In this document: positions 58,796 through 64,000 of the stretch, piece after piece
Layout: every line of letters starts with the position of its first letter
Numbering within the stretch: the first letter of the stretch is position 1
Source: Microseira sp041929235
Lineage (GTDB): Bacteria > Cyanobacteriota > Cyanobacteriia > Cyanobacteriales > Aerosakkonemataceae
Assembly: GCF_041929235.1 (NCBI RefSeq)
Contig: NZ_JBHFNP010000361.1
Coordinates: forward strand, 76,421-140,420
Direction of reading: 5' to 3'
DNA length: 64,000 nt
Position numbers and translations under genes: made by a program
Notes under the pieces: generated by a model
Seen by the model: the letters and a program-made list of their open reading frames with translations, nothing else
The model's database searches: none
Told to the model about the DNA's origin: nothing

Positions 58796-59509
58796 CTATT
58801 GAGAATTTTCCGGAGGTTTCTTCCGCCGCATCTGATTCATGCCCATCTCACCTCGGAGTCGGTCAAGCTCCAGGTCGATCGGGTCAACAGGTGGCGGGGT
58901 CAAGTTGGCTGGTGAGCCAGAGGGGGAAAATTCCCTTTTCTTCCCCCTTTTCTTATTCCCCGTCCTAGCCTGGGAACGCATCGCCTTTTTAGCAGCGCGG
59001 CGTTCCCGAACCCAGCAGTCATATTGGTGGAGGTAGGCAGCGATTGCCAGCATTCCACCCAAAGTCACCGGAACCAGCGCTCGGATCGTCAACCATTGAG
59101 GGAAGATGGCAACGAACAAAATCCCAGGAACTGCAATGGCGACAAAACTGAGGAAGACAGCGATTGAGCCATTTAACCCTTCCCTCCAGCTAGGCCACCG
59201 GGGAAACCAGCCCCGCGACTTTCCTCGGAGCCTAGCGATCCAGTGATGGGTGATGGTGATAGCGATCGCCTGAAAAACCAAATTGAGCAGAAAACAAAAC
59301 AACAGAAACGCACCCTGGCTGACAGCGCTTGGACAGTCCACATTTCCAAACTCATCAATCCAACAGTGAGCTAACGCATAGTCTCTGTTTTTAAAAACTG
59401 CCTCAAGCATTCCCTCAGTCAAGACAGCCCAAAGAAACAAATTTCCAACCGCCCGTAACCAGTTAACCGGGTATGGCGACCAAACAGGCCAAGTAAAAAT
59501 CCCCATCAT
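58796..59509 (-). CDS. Membrane protein of the integrative element
   Basis: A 237-residue protein with four or five hydrophobic segments: LRAVGNLFLWAVLTEGMLEA, AFLLFCFLLNLVFQAIAITI, SIAVFLSFVAIAVPGILFVA and ALVPVTLGGMLAIAAYL. A basic cytoplasmic tail follows (about 165-237) with RRAAKKAMRSQARTGNKKRG and a Pro-rich part. No transport signature is recognised. It may be an element-encoded envelope or conjugation-related protein. It overlaps the divergent + strand genes region at 59508. Confidence 0.7.
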   Translation of the reverse strand: MMGIFTWPVWSPYPVNWLRAVGNLFLWAVLTEGMLEAVFKNRDYALAHCWIDEFGNVDCPSAVSQGAFLLFCFLLNLVFQAIAITITHHWIARLRGKSRGWFPRWPSWREGLNGSIAVFLSFVAIAVPGILFVAIFPQWLTIRALVPVTLGGMLAIAAYLHQYDCWVRERRAAKKAMRSQARTGNKKRGKKREFSPSGSPANLTPPPVDPIDLELDRLRGEMGMNQMRRKKPPENSQ

Positions 59510-59549
59510 GCGTATCCGAACTTTATTTCAGACTTTACATACTTGTCTC

Positions 59550-59837
59550 ATGAATCAGATCGAAAAATACGGAATAGCCCTAATCGACAAACTCGAAGAA
59601 CTTGATGCACCGTCAATCCGGATCGAACAGATTCATCCCGCACAAGAGACGTTTCACAAGTATTGCAAAACCTGCGAATACTACAGCAGTTCAGAATATT
59701 TACGCTGCGCCGTTCATCCTTGCGGCCCACAGCGTTCAAAATGCCCTGACTATCAAAAAATTTCTTTTGTCGTTAAACACCCATTACCAATTACCTATCA
59801 CCTATTAGCCATCAACCATGACCAACAACCAACCTGA
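59550..59837 (+). CDS. Cys-rich small protein, zinc-ribbon-like
   Basis: A 95-residue protein whose core is HKYCKTCEYYSSSEYLRCAV then HPCGPQRSKCPDYQ, giving five Cys in 35 residues (CxxC plus spaced Cys), likely a zinc or Fe-S site. The ATG at 59550 is taken; a frame start at 59508 adds 14 residues. Its end overlaps the next gene by 20 bp. Its function is unknown. Confidence 0.6.
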   Translation: MNQIEKYGIALIDKLEELDAPSIRIEQIHPAQETFHKYCKTCEYYSSSEYLRCAVHPCGPQRSKCPDYQKISFVVKHPLPITYHLLAINHDQQPT

Positions 59838-60183
59838 AACCAAACACGAAGAGAGAAATGTTAAGGAACTTGAAAACAAGCTTTGCTATTTAGCGGCGGA
59901 ACTAATTAAGGAACGCTACATAAACGAAGCAATTCCCATTGTGCCGCTAGATGACAACGGTCACCCAACGAGATACGAGCCAGGTTGTGTACCTTGGAAT
60001 GTGTGCCAAGAAATCACGATAGAAAACATCGAAGTAAAGTACGCGGTACGGTGCGAAGCAGATTGGAAATGGTCGCAAGATGACAATCCCGAATCTGTAG
60101 TCATAGAAGCCTATTTTGAGCTTCAAGATGGACGGCTCAAACTCGATGCCGACAGCAGCATTGAGGTGTACAAAAGCGATTAG
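59818..60183 (+). CDS. Hypothetical protein
   Basis: A 121-residue protein: NVKELENKLCYLAAELIKER, then EPGCVPWNVCQEITIENIEV, then EAYFELQDGRLKLDADSSIE. It is alpha at the N-terminus and beta at the C-terminus. It overlaps the upstream Cys-rich gene by 20 bp. No family is recognised. It is probably part of the + strand module of the integrative element. Confidence 0.6.
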   Translation: MTNNQPETKHEERNVKELENKLCYLAAELIKERYINEAIPIVPLDDNGHPTRYEPGCVPWNVCQEITIENIEVKYAVRCEADWKWSQDDNPESVVIEAYFELQDGRLKLDADSSIEVYKSD

Positions 60184-60278
60184 CAAATCCTGCCAAATAT
60201 CAAAAGCCAGCAGCAAACTTCAATTGCTGCTGGCCCCCAACTCACCCAAAGGGTGTGTCGTTCACTACGGAGACAGTG

Positions 60279-60527
60279 ATGAAAACAATATTACCAAAAT
60301 CCCCAAGAAAAGAACACTGGGAAGCGCTTAAATATTTGCAACAAGATGAGCTGATGACGCCACAGGAGTTCCTGACTCGCTGGCAGCTAACCTACAAACA
60401 ACTCGGATTGCTTACGAACTGCACCATTGACCAAGTTAAGAAATGGTTCTACTGTGGGCGATCGCCTTACGAAGTTCAGCGACGCTTGTTTAAAATAGAC
60501 GTTCTGTGGAGGCAGACCAGTTACTAA
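60279..60527 (+). CDS. Helix-turn-helix-like protein
   Basis: An 82-residue protein. The HTH-like block is MTPQEFLTRWQLTYKQLGLL then TNCTIDQVKKWFYCGRSPY, where the recognition helix would be TIDQVKKWFY. CGGAGA lies 6 bp before the ATG. Such proteins occur in cyanobacterial elements and may act in transcription control or excision. The following 190 bp hold a nested hairpin and no gene. Confidence 0.7.
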   Translation: MKTILPKSPRKEHWEALKYLQQDELMTPQEFLTRWQLTYKQLGLLTNCTIDQVKKWFYCGRSPYEVQRRLFKIDVLWRQTSY

Positions 60528-60578
60528 GTGCAAAACCAGCACCGATTTATAGACCCCGGCGAGGGACTTTTTATACCA

Positions 60579-60671
60579 TGAAATCAGTTTAGAAGCGACA
60601 AAGAATCGAAGTGAAGGCAAGACAGAAACAGTCTTCCGGTTCGCTTCCCAAGCGCGACCAAATTGATTTCA
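60579..60671. ncRNA. Nested hairpin, possible structured RNA or DNA site
   Basis: Three coaxial stems are visible. The outer is TGAAATCAGTTT with AAATTGATTTCA (12 bp, one G-U). The middle is GAAGCGA (60592-60598) with TCGCTTC (60641-60647). The inner is AAGAC (60619-60623) with GTCTT (60631-60635), loop AGAAACA. It lies in a gene-free gap of 190 bp. It could be an RNA, an origin of transfer or a single-strand attachment site. Confidence 0.45.
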
Positions 60672-60718
60672 GTTTGCCTCCATAATCACTCTGCCTGCCT
60701 AGATTCACGGTAGAGAAA

Positions 60719-60997
60719 ATGCTGGGTATTAGCACTAGCTATCTGCGACGAGACTGTGCCGTATTGAGACAGTTATCCCCAAAAGGATTTGTCTGCCCAG
60801 CCTATGCCAGAGGATATGTGCGATCAACAGTGGAAGTGCTTTGGGAATTCCGAAAATTAGTCCAAAGCTTAGGCCGAAGACTAGCAATTCAAACCATCAA
60901 CCAACACATGGAGAACCTTTATGAGCAACGTAGACAAAGAAGCAATCAATCAAGCTCAAGCGAAGCCGAATGGACAACGCCCAATTCAGCAGCCTAG
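60719..60997 (+). CDS. MerR/excisionase-like HTH protein
   Basis: A 92-residue protein starting MLGISTSYLRRDCAVLRQLS, which looks like the second half of a MerR-type HTH (turn plus recognition helix), followed by YVRSTVEVLWEFRKLVQSLG and a basic, Ser-rich tail. The usual first helix is missing; the frame upstream is open for 11 codons to a stop but has no start codon. It overlaps the next gene by 77 bp out of frame. It could be an excisionase-type regulator. Confidence 0.55.
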   Translation: MLGISTSYLRRDCAVLRQLSPKGFVCPAYARGYVRSTVEVLWEFRKLVQSLGRRLAIQTINQHMENLYEQRRQRSNQSSSSEAEWTTPNSAA

Positions 60998-61244
60998 CGT
61001 AGGAACAAAACCAATTCCTACTCCAGTAACGGTAGCCGCAGCCAAAATAGTCGCTTCTCAAAATCAACAACAATTCAACGAACTGGTTATAGGTTACCTA
61101 GTTCAAGGATTTTTTAATAGCGCGCTTAACAACGATCTAGGCGCAATTGGGCAAGCGATTGTTGACGAAGCCAGTTTAGGTATGCCGCTAACTTTGCAAG
61201 AATTTCGCACCGTTGAATCTCCTGCTTTACCACCAGCTTCCTAG
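60921..61244 (+). CDS. Hypothetical protein
   Basis: A 107-residue protein: MSNVDKEAINQAQAKPNGQR, Pro/Gln-rich to about residue 42, then AAAKIVASQNQQQFNELVIG and YLVQGFFNSALNNDLGAIGQ with alternating hydrophobic helices. GGAG lies 7 bp before the ATG. The first 77 bp overlap the previous gene. No family is recognised. Confidence 0.6.
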   Translation: MSNVDKEAINQAQAKPNGQRPIQQPSVGTKPIPTPVTVAAAKIVASQNQQQFNELVIGYLVQGFFNSALNNDLGAIGQAIVDEASLGMPLTLQEFRTVESPALPPAS

Positions 61245-61287
61245 CAAATTAAAGCGAGCATAATTTCACTGTTGGCTTACTAGTACC

Positions 61288-61476
61288 ATGACAAATGAAC
61301 AAATAATCCAATCTCTAGAATCGGTGCAAGCTGTGCTTGAAATTATTGAGCAGACCGCCACATGGAAAGTTTTATCTGACGATTTATCTCATGTGGAAAT
61401 AGCTCAAGACATGGAATTAGCTCAAACGTACATCTGCGAAATAATTCGCGTAATCAAAGGCAATCAGAATAACTAA
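61288..61476 (+). CDS. Small acidic helical protein
   Basis: A 62-residue protein, MTNEQIIQSLESVQAVLEII then LSHVEIAQDMELAQTYICEI, probably one helical hairpin. It ends one base before the next ATG, so the two are likely co-translated. No family is recognised. Confidence 0.55.
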   Translation: MTNEQIIQSLESVQAVLEIIEQTATWKVLSDDLSHVEIAQDMELAQTYICEIIRVIKGNQNN

Positions 61477-61477
61477 A

Positions 61478-61768
61478 ATGCAACAACCAAAAATCATCAA
61501 CATCACAGCATCCCACCCAGAAATTTGGGAGTTATTGCAACCACCAGAGCAAGATGAGCGCGGAACAGGACGATTTAATTCCGAAATGTATAAAGCTACC
61601 CGCAACGCTATTCTCGAAGCTGGTGCGCCGGTAGAAGTAGCCGAAAAAGCAGCGCTGGTAATTGCAAAAGACGATCCAGGCCAACCCAATCTTGGACGCA
61701 CTTCGGACGACCAAAGCGCCGTAACCGCAGCATGGCATTACCTAATTGGAGGGACAACAAATGACTAA
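61478..61768 (+). CDS. Hypothetical protein of the element
   Basis: A 96-residue protein: KIINITASHPEIWELLQPPE, then RGTGRFNSEMYKATRNAILE, then VAEKAALVIAKDDPGQPNLG. It starts one base after the previous stop and its TAA overlaps the next ATG by 8 bp. This is a compact operon-like arrangement. No family is recognised. Confidence 0.6.
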   Translation: MQQPKIINITASHPEIWELLQPPEQDERGTGRFNSEMYKATRNAILEAGAPVEVAEKAALVIAKDDPGQPNLGRTSDDQSAVTAAWHYLIGGTTND

Positions 61769-62027
61769 GCTGAGCGAGAAATATCGCGTGATCGCAGACC
61801 TCTACGCCTACCTAGAAGCGCACCCGTTTGACGATCTATGTAACGCTAGCCACTGCACCGTCATCGACGACGGCGACGGCATCGAAATCAAGGAATCCCT
61901 GTACCGCGAACTCGTTGCTAGTTCCAATGCTAGTAAGCTGCTAGACGCAGTTGCCGCACACGGGATTGAGGTTCACCGATACGACGCAACCGGCTACGTG
62001 TACGACATAGACCTGGCAGACTCTTAA
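61761..62027 (+). CDS. Hypothetical protein of the element
   Basis: An 88-residue acidic protein, MTKLSEKYRVIADLYAYLEA then HCTVIDDGDGIEIKESLYRE, then VAAHGIEVHRYDATGYVYDI. The ATG overlaps the upstream stop by 8 bp; GGAGGGAC lies 6 bp before it. Base composition appears more GC-rich from here on. A hairpin terminator follows. Its function is unknown. Confidence 0.6.
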   Translation: MTKLSEKYRVIADLYAYLEAHPFDDLCNASHCTVIDDGDGIEIKESLYRELVASSNASKLLDAVAAHGIEVHRYDATGYVYDIDLADS

Positions 62028-62050
62028 ACGTGCGGCTTCCCTTACGATTC

Positions 62051-62075
62051 ACCCCCGGCGTATGTCGGGGGTTTC
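62051..62075 (+). terminator. Rho-independent terminator-like hairpin
   Basis: ACCCCCG-GCGTATGT-CGGGGGT with a short T-run follows the stop at 62027 by 23 bp, before the next gene at 62093. Confidence 0.7.
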
Positions 62076-62092
62076 AACTTATGAGGTAACCG

Positions 62093-62761
62093 ATGGAATT
62101 TCGAGTATCAAAAACTAGCGGCGTGGCGCATGTAGACAAGGAATTTGGCAGCAACGTTGCTCAGTTTGGCAATCTCACCCCAGAGCAGGTACATGAGGCT
62201 GCGCGCCAAGCCAAAATCTTAAATCTCCAACGCCAGCTAGGAGCGGCAATGGTCAAACACCTGGAGAAAATCTACCAGAACAAGGCTGAAATCGAGCGCC
62301 TCACCCTGGAGGCAATGGAGCGCGGACTGGAAGCCAAGGAAGAAATCGATAAGTACGTGCAACAGGCGATTGTCGCTTCCGCGAAGCACAACGCGCATAT
62401 TCAGAGGTTAAATCACCAGATGAAACAGGAACTCCAAATGATGCAAGGGCAACTGCTTTCTGACAAAGCCCTTGCTACCGCCAGCTTCCAGCAACGATTG
62501 CATCTGCTTCGCGCTAATCACCAAGCCAAATCGCAGATCGCTTTGCACGGTTTCCAGCAGCGGCTTAAGGAGATTCAGGCTAGTCCTGCGCTAGCGATCG
62601 CCGCCAATCAGCGACAAACTGCATTTACCGCGTACATTAACACCAAGGATTACGACCCCATCCTCGCCAACTTTAGCTCTCAGAGGTTCCCTGGGGGACA
62701 ACAATCTCTTGGCGGCGGGGGATTCTTGAGCGGATTGCTCAATTTCTTTACCGGCAAGTAA
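62093..62761 (+). CDS. Coiled-coil protein of the element
   Basis: A 222-residue protein that is mostly one long helix (about 30-185), strongly heptad-like with charged and Gln residues (EIERLTLEAMERGLEAKEEI, MKQELQMMQGQLLSDKALAT). The C-terminus is Gly-rich and then hydrophobic: QSLGGGGFLSGLLNFFTGK, possibly a membrane or assembly anchor. AGGTAACCG lies before the ATG. It may be a structural or mobilisation protein of the element. No family is recognised. Confidence 0.6.
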   Translation: MEFRVSKTSGVAHVDKEFGSNVAQFGNLTPEQVHEAARQAKILNLQRQLGAAMVKHLEKIYQNKAEIERLTLEAMERGLEAKEEIDKYVQQAIVASAKHNAHIQRLNHQMKQELQMMQGQLLSDKALATASFQQRLHLLRANHQAKSQIALHGFQQRLKEIQASPALAIAANQRQTAFTAYINTKDYDPILANFSSQRFPGGQQSLGGGGFLSGLLNFFTGK

Positions 62762-62765
62762 ACGC

Positions 62766-62793
62766 AAGGGTGGAGCCGATTCCACCCTTTTTT
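62766..62793 (+). terminator. Rho-independent terminator
   Basis: AAGGGTGGA-GCCGAT-TCCACCCTT followed by Ts lies 4 bp after the stop of the coiled-coil gene. Confidence 0.85.
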
Positions 62794-62812
62794 CCAAATT
62801 TGGAAGTGCGAC

Positions 62813-63274
62813 ATGAATACTAATTTTCCCGATTTTAATAGTTACGAACAAGATCAGTTTGATTTCAGCCCAATCGCTCCCGTTGACCAACCCACGACAC
62901 CCCAGATTAAGACCAGCGAGATGGAGCGGTTCTGGGGAGTCACAGGAAACTGGGGAGAGTTCGGCTTGTACTTCGGCTTAGGGCTATCCGCTTCACTGAT
63001 GGTTCGGGCAATTCCAGTGTTCCAACCATCAGCACTCATCCTCATCCCTGCTGTTGGTTTGGGACTGGTTGCGCTCAGCTTTGCAGCACCGTCGGAAAAC
63101 CGCGTCCGTTACCAAGTCCTGCTGGTTGCGATCACAGCCGCAATCATCGGCGGCAATTGGGATGGCTGGATGGCATGGCTCATAGCTAATACCTGGAAAA
63201 TCGGAGCATCGATGGTTCTTCTCGGTACAGCGATTCATTTAGTTCCACTGGCAGGAGGCAGGAAACATGGCTAG
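62813..63274 (+). CDS. Membrane protein of the element
   Basis: A 153-residue protein. The first 45 residues are acidic and soluble (MNTNFPDFNSYEQDQFDFSP). Four hydrophobic segments follow, including FGLYFGLGLSASLMVRAIP, ALILIPAVGLGLVALSFAAP, LLVAITAAIIGGNWDGWMAW and GASMVLLGTAIHLVPLAGGR. Its stop overlaps the next start by 8 bp (ATGGCTAG). It could be a conjugation- or envelope-related protein. No family is recognised. Confidence 0.65.
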   Translation: MNTNFPDFNSYEQDQFDFSPIAPVDQPTTPQIKTSEMERFWGVTGNWGEFGLYFGLGLSASLMVRAIPVFQPSALILIPAVGLGLVALSFAAPSENRVRYQVLLVAITAAIIGGNWDGWMAWLIANTWKIGASMVLLGTAIHLVPLAGGRKHG

Positions 63275-64000
63275 GCCAGCAGCAATTACCAGCACTCTCC
63301 TGGGCTTGGGGGCGATCGCCTTTACGACCGCGATCGCACTCCCATTCGATGACCGGGTAGAATTCCGCACCAACAGCCGAGTCGATTCTAAACCAGCTTG
63401 GCTTGTCCCTCAGAAAGCGGAATTTTTGGGAATTCAGCGCGGGTACGGCGGGTTGAAGATAGTCGCCGTGATCGCAGGTACGGTATCAATGGGCGGCGCG
63501 ATGGTACTCGCGCGATCGCAAGCTCAACGCGAGCCGATACGCCAACGAATCCGTCATTATCACAATCAGGCTGAAGAGTTCGAGGCGGCGGCTGAATCTG
63601 CTTATCAAATGACGCTAACCCAGCAACGCTACAAAACCTTGCTCGAAGCCGATCAAGTAGCTTTTGAAGGTCAAATCGAAACCGCCTACTTGGAGTCAAT
63701 GGGCGTTGACCCCAGCACCCAACCAGCGCTACCAGGAACGAGCCTAGACCAGGTGACCAACCCTGGTGACAAGGTACGCGAGGCCGAGGTGAAGCCCGCA
63801 ATACCTGCTAACGCACAGGCTGACGCCAACGCACCCGATGCTGCTAGCGATTCGTCTAGCACCGCTTGGAAAAACCTAGACAAACCTACCCAGAGGGAAA
63901 AGGAGCTAAGTATAAGTCGGCGGTGTAACTTTTGGTCAATCCGAGTTAACGCTTTCGCTTGGATGAAGCCCGGTCTTGCGACTCGACAACAACCAAAACC
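63267..64000 (+). CDS. Membrane-anchored coiled-coil protein, truncated at window edge
   Basis: The ATG overlaps the previous stop (ATGGCTAG), and the frame stays open for at least 244 codons to the window end. Two transmembrane segments (ITSTLLGLGAIAFTTAIALP, about 7-26, and LKIVAVIAGTVSMGGAMVLA, about 63-82) flank a short loop. A charged helix follows (QAEEFEAAAESAYQMTLTQQ) and then a Pro/Ala/Asp-rich linker (about 155-205). The last 40 residues change character (SISRRCNFWSIRVNAFAWMK) and may indicate a frameshift or a new domain. Such an N-terminus precedes P-loop ATPases in some mobile elements, but that is not seen here. Confidence 0.7.
   Translation, partial: MARPAAITSTLLGLGAIAFTTAIALPFDDRVEFRTNSRVDSKPAWLVPQKAEFLGIQRGYGGLKIVAVIAGTVSMGGAMVLARSQAQREPIRQRIRHYHNQAEEFEAAAESAYQMTLTQQRYKTLLEADQVAFEGQIETAYLESMGVDPSTQPALPGTSLDQVTNPGDKVREAEVKPAIPANAQADANAPDAASDSSSTAWKNLDKPTQREKELSISRRCNFWSIRVNAFAWMKPGLATRQQPK

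Overview
The window is cyanobacterial chromosome. The octamer GCGATCGC (HIP1) recurs throughout, and many genes are typical of filamentous cyanobacteria: Ycf46-type AAA ATPase, two DUF1257 proteins, DUF2997, DUF1995, a GUN4-domain lipoprotein, PEP-CTERM proteins and four Uma2-family proteins. Intergenic gaps are crowded with short tandem repeats, hairpin repeats and small inverted-repeat elements, as in large repeat-rich Oscillatoriales or Nostocales genomes. The species cannot be named from sequence alone.

Region 1 (1-22,000) is mostly single housekeeping or stress genes: Uma2, PEP-CTERM protein, cytochrome P450, Na+/H+ antiporter, MscS channel, glutathione reductase, an AAA ATPase with a small partner, a retropepsin-like protein, DUF1995, cysteine desulfurase, Ycf46-like ATPase and two DUF1257 proteins. 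It also holds a ParD antitoxin with a truncated ParE and two formylglycine-generating-enzyme-like (SUMF1) genes, one intact and one broken.

Region 2 (22,200-31,650) is one long co-directional cluster. VOC, NTF2-like, DJ-1/PfpI and AGE-epimerase-like enzymes and a glycogen debranching enzyme are interleaved with a full partner-switching set: two STAS proteins, an RsbW-like kinase and a HAMP-SpoIIE phosphatase. Tight spacing and stop/start overlaps argue for one operon and for a shared carbohydrate or carbonyl metabolic module under partner-switch control. The function is inferred.

Region 3 (31,700-52,000) has a WD40 protein that shares an N-terminal module with the SUMF1 proteins, a Phd-DUF29 fusion and a DUF433/DUF5615 pair with a frameshift. 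An Hsp70 locus follows, with a small transposed element inserted exactly at its stop codon. Further on are a penicillin acylase, a GST and a PIN protein divergent from an HTH/pseudo-ImmA/HicB fusion followed by HicA. The stretch ends with a PLD-HhH lipoprotein, a GUN4 lipoprotein, an NDH-2-like enzyme, a GNAT toxin-like gene with an interrupted DUF1778 antitoxin, an MBL-fold protein and a site-2 protease.

Region 4 (52,048 to the end) is the left part of an integrative element next to tRNA-Arg(CCG). It has phased direct repeats and an integrase broken by a stop codon and lacking a catalytic Arg. Next come two tiny coupled genes and a 1069-residue replication protein (DnaB-N, RepA-like ATPase, ASCH) with an iteron-like array inside it. 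A repressor-like HTH gene follows a 13-bp inverted repeat, then many small unknown genes, a nested hairpin at 60,579-60,671 and membrane proteins; the last gene runs off the window. The right end of the element is not in the window.
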